A DNA stretch of 64,000 nucleotides from Proales similis. Lineage: Eukaryota; Rotifera; Eurotatoria; Ploima; Proalidae. Positions 15,494 through 27,631 of this stretch are shown here, piece after piece. The position numbers and the translations under genes were made by a program. The DNA lies in assembly GCA_019059635.1 (NCBI GenBank), contig JAGVRJ010000015.1, forward strand, positions 620,001-684,000. The letters run 5' to 3'. Within the stretch, counting starts at the first letter, position 1. Each line of letters starts with the position of its first letter. The notes under the pieces are model-generated. The model was given only the letters and a program-made list of their open reading frames with translations. It made no database searches and was not told the origin of the DNA.

Positions 15494-16719
15494 ATGACTA
15501 ACTTGGCAACTTTTCTTACTCTGACCGGCCTTTTCTCGAACGGTAACTGCTTCCTAGATTTCTGCTGAAACAAACATTCATTCGATTTATCCAAGCACTT
15601 GCCATTCAAATAACTGAGCAAACTTTCGAGAGGAAGACCCTCACAAGCCACTCGATTGACTTGAGCACCAACTCATCCATTAGATCGATTCCCTTCAGGA
15701 ACCAGCAGACTTGCCAGGCAGAATGTGCCAAGACCAGCGAATGTTCATTCACGTTCCAGCAGCAAGGCCAGTGTTTACTTATGCGACCGAACACTGCCAA
15801 GTGGTCTCAGGTTGGAGAGCAGATCGAGGTCAGAAGGCGGAAGGGCGAGATGATGGTCTCGCATGTCTACAACTCAAGCATACCGAATCTTTTTTGCACC
15901 ACTTATTTGGGTAACAGCCTGATAGCTTCGGCTGGTACCGAAATCTCCATCTGGAACACCACTTCTCACAGCCTTGTTCATAAGTGGTTCGCCAACTGTG
16001 GAAAAATACTGGCAATGATTGGCCTTGACAATCAGCATTTGGTTGCAATAGGTGAATGTAATGATTATCAAGTGTGGAACTATCTAAATCGGACGGTTTT
16101 CGGTTCCTGGTCATTCGGATCAATAATCGAGGGTTGGTTCAGTCTTCTTCGTGTATCAAATACAGAATTCCTTGGAGGATACAGTGATTCATTTCAACGA
16201 TGGAATATCAATGGGGTCCAGCAAGGTTCAGCAATCAATCTTCAGATCAACGGCCCTAAATTACGTGGAATGGTGATTTTGAGCGGCCATATTGTTGTCA
16301 CAGCTCGTGAAGCTTTTGCCAGTGATGTGATTGACCTGAACACAAACACTATTCTTGCAACCAAGAGTTTTATAATCCGTGTCAGGGCTATCGCTGTGAT
16401 TGATAACCAAACGGTCGTAACAGGAGGAAACACTGGTGTTATAACAGCCTGGAACGTTTTGACAAGGAACGATTTGTATTCATTTGAGATGGACTCCTTT
16501 GGAAACAATCCTCCGAACTCAATCTGGTCGCTTGAACTTCTTAAAGATGGCAGCATTGTTGCTGGATGCGGTGACGGGCGCATGATCGAGTACAATCCCA
16601 GAAATGGTGACAAGTTTACTATGAAAGTTCACACGGGGTGGATACCTAGAATGGCAATTCTGCCCGACGGACGTCTAGTGACGGCTTCGAGTGATGGTCA
16701 ACTTTTAGAATGGAATTGA
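15494..16719 (+). CDS. Secreted PAN/apple domain + WD40 propeller protein, copy 1
   Basis: Two exons, 15494-15542 and 15596-16719, with a 53-nt intron in phase 1, give 390 residues. Exon 1 is a pure signal-peptide exon (MTNLATFLTLTGLFSN). Exon 2 starts ALAIQITEQTFERK and encodes a PAN/apple-like module (CQAECAKTSECSFTF, CLLM; about residues 55-90). About seven WD-like blades then run to the last codon (EISIWNTT, YQVWNYL, FQRWNING, ITAWNVLT, MIEYNPRN, LLEWN). Secreted WD40 proteins are unusual, and PAN modules bind proteins or glycans, so an extracellular binding role is likely but unproven. Without exon 1 the frame would lack any export signal. It is convergent with adenylyl cyclase, with 241 nt between the stops. 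Confidence 0.82.
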
Positions 16720-16960
16720 TTAATAGCCTCTTAGAAAATCGAACAACTCCGCCCGAAGCGAATTGAATTTTAGATCGTCTAGAAGTGCAAAACCACTATC
16801 GTTTTCATAAAATAATTAAAATAAATTTAAATTGATTGAACATGAATAAATATATTTAAAGATCATTGCTTGTTTCAAATTGGCTAAATGGCTTATTTAT
16901 TGTTCATGTTTCTTGTCTCATTCGCCTTATATATACAGCGAACCTTTTATTCCTGTTCTT

Positions 16961-19900
16961 CTAGCCAGAGGTTTGTTTATCTTTGACTGATGATCGGCCA
17001 GGACGAGACTTGGGCTTCAAAAGAAAGGTTCTCATTTTTCCCTTTCCTTTAACGTCAATCAGACCACGTGACTCCCAAACGAATCCTTCATGGCTGAAGT
17101 TGATTTGCATGCATTCCGGGATCTAAAAGTGAAACCGAGTTGACTCCGGCTCTTCTATAAACTATGGCTTCGCGCAGACTTGCCTGAATATGGTCCAAAA
17201 TTCCAGTGCTCTCCATTCGTGAAGCCACATTTACAGTATCGCCCCAGATGTCATATTGAGGCATTGATTCGCCGATTACCCCGGCAACAACGGGTCCACA
17301 ACTCACACCAATTCGAAGCTTGAACTCAGTCAAACAGGCCCTGTTTATGCCATCTAGAATTGACATCATATTGGCTGCAAAATCCAACAACGTGGTTATG
17401 CTCTGCTCGTCAGCCTTGATGACCCTAACTTAGAGATCTCGGTGGGAATGAAATTGAAAGTAGGCAAATCCTACCGATTTAGCTCCACCCTCTTGACTCA
17501 AGCCTGAGGCAGCCATGTAAGTGCTTCCAATGGTCTTTATCTTCTCAATTGAACTAAACTTTTTCTTGTAGAGAAGCTAGAACGTATTAAAACCAATGAA
17601 AAGCGTCTGTTAGAAATCGCATTAAGAATCGAAATGACGAAAAGGTTACCAGATCGAATTCGGCAATGATTTCGTTGAGAATTCGAAGGCACTCGATGCC
17701 GTCTTTGTTCAAATCTGCCTCGTCGTAGAACTCTTTGAAATTAGCAATTGAAGCGAACATAACAGAGACGAAATCGTAGCGCTCATAATAAATTCGTTTC
17801 TGAAACCGAAGATTCAATTAGATTCAAAACCTGCCGCTTAGCAATTCCATTCTTACGCTTCTGGATCGATTTGGTGCCATGATAGCCGTGACCACGTGCT
17901 TTGGAAGCATGTTTTCCAGCAGCAACCGATTCAGAGTTGAAGTGGACTCAATCTCTTCCATTTCACGCTTGAATTTTTGTTTCCACAAAAAGTGAAGTCG
18001 AGAATTAAATTCCGCCTTTATGAATTAGCAAACTCGATCAGGTCGGTAGCAATAATTTGGGAGTAAAATAACAACTCACTTGTCGATCAATGAGATAGAT
18101 GAGAGCCACAAGGAACAGTGTATGGTAGAGGCAACTTGATTTGGCTGGCAAACAGGCAGCGATAGGAAGGTCGAATGAATGCAGCGTATATGCGAGAGCT
18201 GAGCCGAATCCGGCGACCAAAAATAGAACCATTCGGAGCTTGTAGTCGAGGCCGGAAAAGATTGCCACTGAAAATAATGAAATTTGGAGCAAACAGTCAT
18301 GCATGGAAAGATCGAACTGTTGATGAATATCGAGTTGCTGGTTCATTTGACCAAGGAGGGACCGTTTGCTGAGCAAACTCCGATTTTGTCTGTGAGAGCT
18401 AAAGACAATAAAGTGCGGATTTGGGATTCCATCCGATTCAGCCTGTTTTAGTGGATCGTTTGTAGACGATTTTGTCACATGAATGTGGTTGAAACTGATG
18501 AGCCAAGGCTGAATCAGGCAGAAAATAGCCAACAGCAGCGATATGAGCGTCGTGAGCCGATATTTCCCGACCAAAATCGAAGAGCGAACGGACACCTGAA
18601 TCCGACCTTTCTGTTTAGAGTTTATAAAAATTTAATTCACAACCGGAAATCTGTTGAGCTGTGTTACGTCGAACGAGAATATAGAGCAACAAAGGGAACC
18701 GATTGAGAGGATGAGAGCCAGGACAGTGTTTATCCAAAAGCCCATTCCTCTTTGATTGATTTGTGAGAAAATCAAGTTCAAAAACAATGTGATATCAAAT
18801 CTCACTTTTGATTGTCCGTGATGCACAGAATGAGAGTGACCAATGCGAACAGAACTGAGTTGACCAAGCATTGATGAAAAAAAGTTGAGGATTGCGCTGC
18901 TCTGAAACGATGCTCGTTCGAATGAAGATGGTTAACGCCGTCTTGGGCAGAAACGCATTCCTCGCATTCATTTAATTCAATGCTCAAGCCAGAGCTTTTC
19001 AGTCTTTTCGCCTTTAAACAGCTAAAGCAAGACATCCACGCGGTGTGACTTTCTTCATGAGAATGGTTCTGGCACTTGAAACGACGGAAGCGAAAAGTGA
19101 GCGGGTTCCATGACGGGCTGGGTGAAACGAACCTTGAGTCGCAGTTCTGTATAATCAGCTTTTGATTTTTAGGCAACTGGTAAAACTACCCGTTCAAGCA
19201 GCCGATCGACTGATCGAGCTTAAATTGGGAAAGAAAATCCTCAAAGAGCGAGTTGATGAGGTTTTGATCGGCCTCAGAATTGACCGGCGCGTTGGTCTCT
19301 TCAGTTTGATCGCCGTTTAGCCAGAACTCAAGTTTGCTTGTCTTTGATCGTCCACTCCTGTCAAATTCAAATTGGTCGAACTCATCTATCTTCAGAACTG
19401 GCCATCTAGTTACTCGTCTACTCTAAGGCTTGCGCCCGTGTCTTGACGTTCAAACGGACGAGGTCGGATCAGATAAGTTGAAATGTTCCTGGCCCGTAAG
19501 ACTTCATCTCGTTCTTGGCCCGAACTGGCCGAGATCTGATACTCTTCTGTGAGAGAAATCATGGTCTGATGCGAGATGTGAATCGATCTTTCACCCGTGA
19601 TCGGCTATTATCCAAATCAGACGTAATAGGAACACTAGAGCTCTAATTACCCGGGAACTCCGCTCTGTTCCATTCGATTTGCCACAGTGACGTCATCGCT
19701 CCAGACGTCGTACTGCCTGTGCATCATAATTTTGATAAGAAATTAGCACATCGCCCAAGTCGATTCTTTAGAATGCAAACCATTTTCGAAGGCCGAGCAC
19801 TCCCGACAGAACTTTGCCGGTGTGAACTCCGATTCGCATGTCTACCTGAACACCGGTCGCTTCGCGCACTTCTCTTCAAATAGCCTGAATTTGTTCAATT

Positions 19901-21627
19901 CGGTTAGTCAATAGTCGGTTATAAGCAACCAACCGAATAATTTTTATCATTCTCAATCCGAGTTTAACACAGTTGTCAGCGTGTTTTTGTCGGGGAATGG
20001 GCAATCCTGACACGCAATAGTAGCAGTCGCCGAGTATTTTGATTCGCAGACAGTCGTGCTTCTTGGCCTCGGTGTCAAATTTCTCAAATAACCGGTTGAG
20101 AATGTTGATCAGCTCGGGCGGTTCGAACTTCTCGGCCAGCGGGGTGAAATTTACTATGTCGGCGTAGAGTATGCTGTTGTGAGACCGATCGATGATAAGA
20201 AAAAGATTCTTAACTTTTCCGAGTCAGATTGTGCCTCACCTAACATTTTTGTGACTCGTAATGTGAAGGCTGTTGAAAACCGGGTTTCGGCTTGCTTGGC
20301 GGTCGATAGGGGCAGCATCCAACAGTGGCTCGGAAATCTTTGCCAGCGAGGAGTCGGCAAGCCGCTTGCGATTTAGAGAGTTGCTTATTGTGTTGAATAT
20401 ATTCTGAAATACAAGCACTTTTGAACTGGCACCTTGAGGCTTGAGACGTTTTAGCAAAATGCAAGCTGCGTGATCCAAGAATAAATGTCTGTACTTCGAA
20501 TTTAGTGTCAGAATTCGACCGAGGGTGAGATTTGTCTGCCTGACATCTTCGATTTGTCATTTTATCTTTCATCTCGATCGCGATGTGAATCGGCAATACA
20601 TTGAACATGAGCGACTCCTATTCATCCGGCGACAGTTATTTACACCTTCGATTAATTCTTTGGAAAAGATTTTGAGGGCTTGCCTGCTTTTGTCGTTCTC
20701 GCTCCAGGTCGATGCGATTGCGCAGGAAACAGAGCGTGTTCTTGAACGTCTTCAACCGGATTGAACGGGTCCTCAAGTGATGGTAGCAGCCATAAAAGTT
20801 GATGGCGAGTATGGCCAGTAGGAAACTTGAGCACTAAAAGACGTTTGGGTGTATCGTGTTCGACTATGGCCAAGCACAAGGTGTTGGTTCAACATACGAC
20901 TTTGAGGCTGACTGAGGCCGAGAGATTAGCAGCCGAGAGAGCGTAGATGATCAGCGCAACATCTTTGAAGCTGAGTAAAGCAGCGGTCAGAACACTCACT
21001 AGGCTGCTCGCTGGCATCACAGAATAAACACACAAGAGGCCGAACGTATCAAACAAAGAGCAGAATGGCCACTGTGGAGCTTCTGTGACCTTTTGGTAAA
21101 CTAGAGGTGTTAAATGGCTCATGATGTTGACAAGAACCAGCAAGCTGCTGAATGTAGCCGACCAAGAAGCGACGAATCTCTCATGGTACACAACGCCTAT
21201 TAAAAGAGTGGCAATCAGAACAACATTAAGTATCGGCAGAGCGATTAAAAGTCCAAGCCGTGTAAGCTTTTAAGCAGATTTAGTCAAGACCGTTGATTTA
21301 GGGATCGAAAGACTAGAATGGCCTTACATTTTGGTTCACGAGCAAGTGGGCTGCAAGCTCGCAGGTGTTTTTCAAAGTAATCACGAATAATATCGAGACC
21401 ATTGAGCCGTGTTGTATTCGGTGTTCGTAAACGCTTCGCATTTTTTGTGCGTAAGATGGAATGTTCGCTTGGCCGAAAGAATCTGATGAGCTGATGGAAA
21501 GTTGATCGGAAAAATCTGGCGGTGAAAGCTTGATAGGAGCTTGGGCGCTGACGTCCTTCTTATGCCGCATGCTGATCGAGCAAAATTCACCTAAAGGAAA
21601 GTTTAAACATAGCTCGCTTTTATTCAA
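16961..21627 (-). CDS. Transmembrane adenylyl cyclase (ADCY1/3/8-like)
   Basis: A many-exon gene on the minus strand, with the stop at 16961-16963 and the probable start at 21627 or 21570. It makes cyclic AMP from ATP at the plasma membrane under G-protein control. Order: cytosolic N-terminus; first six-helix block (about 20880-21370); C1 catalytic domain (about 19630-20200) with the metal-binding Asp residues in [16 protein letters not shown] and [15 protein letters not shown]; second membrane block (about 18040-19000); C2 domain (17050-17817) with [32 protein letters not shown] and [18 protein letters not shown]. The C2 Lys and Asp that select adenine over guanine are present. It ends with [17 protein letters not shown]. 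The phrase [16 protein letters not shown] places it nearest ADCY1, 3 and 8. Individual exon ends were not all resolved. Confidence 0.88.
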
Positions 21628-23100
21628 TCGCTCGATTTATCATCAAAATGTGTGCAAATGTGCGCCAGCGAGTGCATCAGAGCCAGTGAGGCCTGAGTTT
21701 AGGTTAATGTGCAGGAGTAATTCGATTGGTTATCATTATGGTGGTAGTTTTGTGCTTGTTTTTGTTGTTATTAAGAAAACTGAAAGAAAATATTGCTCAA
21801 ACGTTCATGGATCCTTATTGATTATGGGCGTCTCGCAGCATTAACTGAGTGCCTTTACGTTATGTGCACTTGTTGAGCAACCTTTGAGGGAGCACAGGGA
21901 TTATTTGAGCTATCCCACCGAGCGATCATTCTAGCCATTTATCAAGCATCAAACAGACCGCATATGTGCATGCAGATAGGAAACAAGAGAAGAACATGAA
22001 AAATTATGGATCTGGGGCCAAGAGATAAATTGGGCAAATTAGACGCCAATCGACGAGTTAATTTAGAAATTTGCCGCACAGAATGTGTTAAGTACGAAAT
22101 TGGTGCCCAGTTTTGGCTCCTTCTGCAAGCCCGCAGGGCACACATAACAAACACACGAGATGGAGTTTATATTTTCTTCCGTTAGGTGAATTGGTTTCAT
22201 AATTGCGTCCTTCCCCAAACACTTTCCTTCCTTTCATTTCGAACTTTTCCGGCAATCGAATGCAATCTTCACTTGCTAGCTGCTTGTGCCTTCTCGCCGC
22301 TTGATGGCTTTGTTGAGTTTCTTTGTTATCCAGGTTCATCCCTCAAGCTGGTGGCAAACAAGTCGAGTTTACGTACTCAACAAAGCATCAGGCCCAGTCA
22401 AAAAGATAGTGGTTGAGTAGAAAATCGTCTGTTCTTTGGCAAATTGCCTCACTGAGCTCATTTGAAATAAAACTCAGCCATTTTTATGGAGCCCAGATGT
22501 TTATTTGAGACCGATAATTGAAATTGGTCCTAAATCAAATAAAGTCTGGCGGCGTCGTCTGAATTGGACAAATTCATCGCGTTAATTACATTTTGCGCGA
22601 TCGCATTTTACTAGAAACGCAAGGAAATAGAAAAGAGATAAACTTCTTGATTCCGTTCCCTTTGATCAAATTTGAATTATAATCTCGATGGTGCTTTGGA
22701 AATGAGCAGAAAAATGTTCTATCGACATGTTATGGTCCACTTCTGTTCACGTCTGGATTGGTTCTTGACAAGTTCGAAAACTGTTATTTCGCTAAGCAAA
22801 CTCCAAATTTAATAGAGCTCCCAGCCAATAAGCCCTTCTGACTTGTGCAGATTTCTTTTTCGAAACGATGAAATCAATTACGAAATTGATCTAAAAAAAC
22901 AGTAATTGAGACATGAGCTGTTGAATCTGGTGAAAATATGCACGATTGCTTGCCAAGAAAAGGAACTAAATTGAAATGAAAAGTAGTCAAACAGTGAACT
23001 TTGCGAATCGATAAGAGCGTTCAATAGTTGATTGGCTTTAATACGTCCGATACACATCCCTTAGCAAAAACTTATTCAAGCAGAAAAACAAATTGCATTA
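21628..23100. other. Intergenic, no gene seen
   Basis: About 1.5 kb, presumably holding the adenylyl cyclase promoter on the minus strand. Frames at 21942-22416 on both strands are short and lack splice or domain support. Confidence 0.55.
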
Positions 23101-23330
23101 GAATTGTGAAAAATATTTGCAAAGCCATAAAGCAGTCAAAATGGCTCCAACAGTTTCACTACATTTAAGAAAATACCTTAAAGGATGGCTGGCAATTTCT
23201 GTTTTGTTCACAAATATCTTTGCCATACCAGTTCCTAAACATATTTTTCGAAAACGAAAATCTGAGCATTTAAAATCAAAGGGAATTCAAGCATTTCCCT
23301 CTTGACTTATTTTGCCGTGAAAAAGAAAAA
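23101..23330 (+). repeat. Duplicated 5' flank of PAN/WD40 copy 2
   Basis: Related to 15261-15493. Here an ATG at 23141 opens a hydrophobic signal-like stretch (GWLAISVLFTNIFAIPVPKH) that ends in a stop at 23305. It may be a remnant or alternative leader exon; the equivalent frame in copy 1 is broken after 14 codons. Confidence 0.7.
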
Positions 23331-24559
23331 ATGACTAACTTGGCAACTTTTCTTACTCTGGCCGGCCTTTTCTCGAACAGTAACTGCTTCTTAGATTTCT
23401 GCTGAAACAAACATTCATTCGATTTATCCAAGCACTTGCCATTCAAATAACTGAGCAAACTTTCGAGAGGAAGACCCTCACAAGCCACTCGATTGACTTG
23501 AACACCAACTCATCCATAAAATCGATTCCCTTCAGGACCCAGCAGACTTGCCAGGCAGAATGTGCCAAGACCAGCGAATGTTCATTCACGTTCGAGCAGC
23601 TAGGCCAGTGCTTCCTCATGCGACCGAACACTGCCAAGTGGTCTCCGGTTGGAGAGCCGATCAAGGTCAGAAGGCGCAAGGGCGAGATAATGGTCTCGCA
23701 TGTCTACGACTCAAACGTATCGAGTCTTTTTTGCACCACTTATTTGGGCAACAGCCTGATGGCTTCGGCTGGTACCGAAATCTCCATCTGGAACACCACT
23801 TCTCACAGCTTTGTTCACAAGTGGGTTACCGGCTGTGGAAGAATACTGGCAATGATTGGCCTTAGCAATCAACATTTGGTTGCGATAGGCGAATGTGGAT
23901 ATTACCAAGTGTGGAACTTTCTAACTCGCCTAATATTTGACATTTGGTATGTCGGAATTACCCTTACGGACTGGTTTAGCCTCTTGCGTTTGTCAAACAC
24001 AGAATTCCTTGGAGGATACACTGTTTCATTTCGACGATGGAATATCAATGGGGTCCAGCAGGGTTCAACAATCAGTCTTTCTTCTACTGGTTATAGATTA
24101 CGTGGAATGGCGCTTGTAAGCGGTCATATTGTGGTCACAGCCCCAGATACCTTTGGAAGTGATGTCTTTGACCTGAACACAGGGACTATTCTTGCGACCA
24201 AGAGTTTTAGTTCACAGGTTAGGGCCATTGCTGTGATTGATAACCAAACGGTCGTCACAGGAGGAAAGGATGGTTTCATCACTGCTTGGAACGTGTTCAC
24301 AAGGGTCAATTTGTTCACAGCCCAGATGGACCCTTCTTTTATAACTCATCCTTCAAATTCTATTTGGTCTCTGGCACTTCTTCAAGATGGCAGCATTGTT
24401 GCTGGATGCAATTATGGACAAATGGTGAAATACAATCCTCGAAATGGTGACAAGTTTACTATGAAAGTTCACACGGGTTGGGTACCTAGAATGTCAGTTC
24501 TGCCTGACGGACGTTTGCTTACGTCTTCGGGTGATGGTCAACTTTTGGAATGGAGCTGA
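23331..24559 (+). CDS. Secreted PAN/apple domain + WD40 propeller protein, copy 2
   Basis: Exons 23331-23379 and 23433-24559, with a 53-nt intron in phase 1, give 391 residues. Exon 1 (MTNLATFLTLAGLFSN) and the intron are nearly the same as in copy 1. The PAN-like part (CQAECAKTSECSFTFEQLGQ) is conserved. In the propeller, the middle (STISLSSTGYRLRGMALVSG) matches copy 3 almost exactly. The last three blades are the most divergent of the three copies (TRVNLFTAQMDPSFITHPSN, CNYGQMVKYNPRN). It ends LLEWS. It is convergent with NFX1, whose stop lies 204 nt away. All parts needed for a working secreted protein are present. Confidence 0.82.
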
Positions 24560-24763
24560 TCTTATAAATCAGACCAAGTTGATCAAAAGGGAATTTTGTT
24601 GGTTTGGACAGGCCTGAATAAGATTTCTAGTTTGAAAACCCATGTTTAGATTTAATCTAATAAAGTACTCTTTCGCTAGCGTTTTTTATTTGGACTTTTG
24701 TTTCACATATCATAGAATGGTATAAACAACAGAGAAGACTCAATGCTATCTTGACAAAGACTC

Positions 24764-27631
24764 TCAGAAAGAATCCAATTCAGTCTGGTCGAAATAATCG
24801 ATTGTTCTCCTGGGCAGTGAATGAGAAGACTGCTTTTCGTCGGCTTCGTCAGATAAGAGTGAAAAAGGGCTTTCGATTGTCACTTTGTTGGTGCTGAGTT
24901 GCTCGCTGTTGAGAACCTTGAAATTCGTGCTCAAGGGTCGAATGGGTTGATTGAGCTGTTTTATGTTGGTGAGCCGGGAGATGATTGACTGCTTGGGCCG
25001 ACTCTCGACTGTCTCACTCAACAGCACGGATGGTATGAAACATTGATCCTTGTTGGCCAAAATAAACATGCTGCGGTGGGGCTCAGGATCTTGGCTGAAC
25101 GACTCCAAGCCGTAGTAAGTGGCCAGTTCGTGCACAAACCGCCGTTCGAACGACTTCATCGTTGGCAAGTCCTGGATAACTCGTTTCCCGCTCACTTTGC
25201 AGTCGCGAACTGCGGCCTCGAACTTTTGTTCTATTTCGATTACAAAGTTTATCTCTTCGCGAGCGTAGCTTTTCAAGTATTCGCTGTAAATCGGCTTGGG
25301 TCGGACGTTTGCGTCGATATGAAGTGCTTGAGCAAAATTTCTGTTGCGCTCGGCTAAAAGACACTCTTGGTCGCATTCAAGCACGTGTCGTTTCATTGCG
25401 GCCTTCTCGTCCTTGAAGGAGTCCACGTTTATGGTGTTGCTCGATAGCATTTGTTTTAGATCGGCGGCAACATTTTCGAACAGCACTTGATTCGAGTTGT
25501 AAGTTGAGACCAAGCACTTTTGTTGCGTTGTTTTCAAGCCACATTTACATTTGGCAGTAACGAGCTCATTACAGGTTGTGTCAGGGCACTTTTCGAATCG
25601 GTGACACGGCTGGTTGCATTTATGGCCGCAGTAGGGCCGAATAGACTCGCAAGGCTGGCTGCATTCTTCACCTTGTTCCAAGCATGGCCCTTTGTGGCAG
25701 ACCCTTGGACAAGTGTGAGAGCAGTTGGGCAGCTGTTTATCGCATCGTTTTCCGCATGAAACTTCGTTTAAATAACAGGGAATGTTGTGTCTTATCTCGT
25801 GGCCACCGACGCATACTTTGGAGGTGAGATAGGAACACGGAGGACAGTTGGCCTCCCAATGGCAGTTGTGTGTGACCGGGTGGCCACAAGGGTGATGTCG
25901 TGCACATGGCCGGCTGCATTCAAGAGGCTTCGTGCCACAGCGAATCGGCGGGTACTGAATTGTATGGCCACAGTCACACACTCGCTCTTCAAAGCTGGCC
26001 ACCAGGCATCTTCTGCACGGCCCTTTGTGGCATAAGTCTTCGCACTTGTGCTGCCCGCAGCTCAGATTCTTGTTGCAAATTTGAACGCAAATGTGCTCCT
26101 TGTCTGGACAGCATTTCTCCTGACACTGGTGACGGCCGCAAGATTTCTTCTTTTGGCAAACTCGATTGCACAGCTTGGTTGATTCGAGCGCTTTGCCGCA
26201 CTCTAGCCGCTCGGACTCTTTTCCACATCGACACTTGACATCAACAGTCTCGGTGCAAGGCGGACAAGGACCATTGTGGCACTTGCTGGCGCATAAATGA
26301 AGAGAACCGTTCCTTTCGTGCAGAACTTTGCCGCATTTGCTTTCACAAGTCGGAATCGGATCGGTGCACTTTGTCCTAATCAGCTTTTTCTCGATCAATA
26401 GCTGACGAATTTGCCTATTGCCGCAAGGACAAGTAGACAGTACGGACGGTAAGAAGCTGCAAGGAGAGCAGGGACCAGAATGGCAAAGCTCTTCACAGTC
26501 ATGATTGCCACACATGAGTTTCTTGGCACACGGCTCTGAGCAGGTGTAATCTGGGCTGGAGCCGCAGTCCGCTGTTCTCTTCTTTAAATGAGAATAGCAC
26601 TCTTGTTCAACTTTCACCGGACAAGGCTGGCACTCTCCAGAATGGCAGACCTGCTCGCATTTGTGAATACCACAGTTCAAGATTTTGGCGCACTCTTCGT
26701 TGCAGAAAGGCTCTCTTGAAGATCCGCACTTGACCTGAAAGTTCACTTTGCCACACTTGCAGCTTCTCGTGACCATCGCATCGCATGGGCCACAAGGGCC
26801 AGGGTGACACGTTCGAGTGCATTTGTGTATGCATTCGAACTTGGATTCTGTTTTAAGTGCGGATGAGTTATAATAAGCTGCTGACTGCTTGAGCGGTTTT
26901 GAGCAAAGCTCATTGCACGAGTGAGGTAGAGAGCGATAATTCGGAACCGGTCCAGTACGAGTCGGGTTCAGGACTTTGCCGCAAAAACAAGTGTAGCGAT
27001 TGGGCACCGAATCGAACTCGGTTTGGCAGCAAGGACATCTCCAGCTCTGACTGCTTGCTTGCGCCAAACATGACTGCGCCCACTTTTTAATGCAGTAGAG
27101 ATGAAATATTTGAAAAGTAACCGGGCAGCTCCAGATGGCTTTTTCTGGACGAACTTTTTGGCAGCAAATCAAACATTCGATCTTGTTGTATCGAAGCTGA
27201 GTTATGAGAATCTCTGTTCGAGTCTTTTCAGTTTTGGGCCGATCGGAATCCAGCTCCGGCCTGAAGCCTTCAGACTGCTTGTGCTCTTCGCCTAGCCCTG
27301 GATGTGGCTGCTGCTGGTTTTGTTGGCCGTTTCTTCTGTTTTTGCGTGGCTTGTTGCTTGGCCTGTTTGTAGCCGGGTTAACATCATTGGCGGCATTCGG
27401 TGGTTCAAGAAAATTTGACCCGGTCGAATGTGAAATGGAGGCTCGTTTTTGTTCTATTCTTGGCCGTCTTCTCCTGTTCTCGTCGCCGTTTCTGCCTGTT
27501 GGCTTTTCATTGCTTCTAGTCTGCTCCAGATTGACTGTTTCGTTCGGAGTGGCGGCTACGCGATTTCGGCGCCGGCTGTGGTTTTTGTGTGCTTTGGGCT
27601 GGTTTTGCGAATCGGCGCTTGGACATTGCAT
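24764..27631 (-). CDS. NFX1: NFX1 / shuttle craft family zinc-finger protein
   Basis: A 955-residue protein in one exon on the minus strand. A basic, Gln- and Arg-rich N-terminus is followed by a RING/PHD-like finger (CLICCQKVRPEKAIWSCP; about residues 153-207). A long array of NF-X1-type fingers follows (repeats of the form CGxHxCxxxCHxGPCxPC, for example CGNHDCEELCHSGPCSPC). The R3H domain lies at about residue 830 (RRFVHELATYYGLESF), then a Ser-rich tail. NFX1 proteins act as transcription or RNA regulators and can have E3 ligase activity; Drosophila shuttle craft is needed for motor axon development. I saw no PAM2-like N-terminal motif. An in-frame stop lies just upstream of this ATG, supporting the start. 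Lack of introns over 2.9 kb is unusual for this window. Confidence 0.93.
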   Translation of the reverse strand: MQCPSADSQNQPKAHKNHSRRRNRVAATPNETVNLEQTRSNEKPTGRNGDENRRRRPRIEQKRASISHSTGSNFLEPPNAANDVNPATNRPSNKPRKNRRNGQQNQQQPHPGLGEEHKQSEGFRPELDSDRPKTEKTRTEILITQLRYNKIECLICCQKVRPEKAIWSCPVTFQIFHLYCIKKWAQSCLAQASSQSWRCPCCQTEFDSVPNRYTCFCGKVLNPTRTGPVPNYRSLPHSCNELCSKPLKQSAAYYNSSALKTESKFECIHKCTRTCHPGPCGPCDAMVTRSCKCGKVNFQVKCGSSREPFCNEECAKILNCGIHKCEQVCHSGECQPCPVKVEQECYSHLKKRTADCGSSPDYTCSEPCAKKLMCGNHDCEELCHSGPCSPCSFLPSVLSTCPCGNRQIRQLLIEKKLIRTKCTDPIPTCESKCGKVLHERNGSLHLCASKCHNGPCPPCTETVDVKCRCGKESERLECGKALESTKLCNRVCQKKKSCGRHQCQEKCCPDKEHICVQICNKNLSCGQHKCEDLCHKGPCRRCLVASFEERVCDCGHTIQYPPIRCGTKPLECSRPCARHHPCGHPVTHNCHWEANCPPCSYLTSKVCVGGHEIRHNIPCYLNEVSCGKRCDKQLPNCSHTCPRVCHKGPCLEQGEECSQPCESIRPYCGHKCNQPCHRFEKCPDTTCNELVTAKCKCGLKTTQQKCLVSTYNSNQVLFENVAADLKQMLSSNTINVDSFKDEKAAMKRHVLECDQECLLAERNRNFAQALHIDANVRPKPIYSEYLKSYAREEINFVIEIEQKFEAAVRDCKVSGKRVIQDLPTMKSFERRFVHELATYYGLESFSQDPEPHRSMFILANKDQCFIPSVLLSETVESRPKQSIISRLTNIKQLNQPIRPLSTNFKVLNSEQLSTNKVTIESPFSLLSDEADEKQSSHSLPRRTIDYFDQTELDSF

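Noticed and set aside
15261-24559. Copies 1 and 2 of the PAN/WD40 family as cargo of a transposon
   Set aside because: The duplicated flank shows no terminal inverted repeats, target-site duplication or transposase. A segmental duplication explains it.
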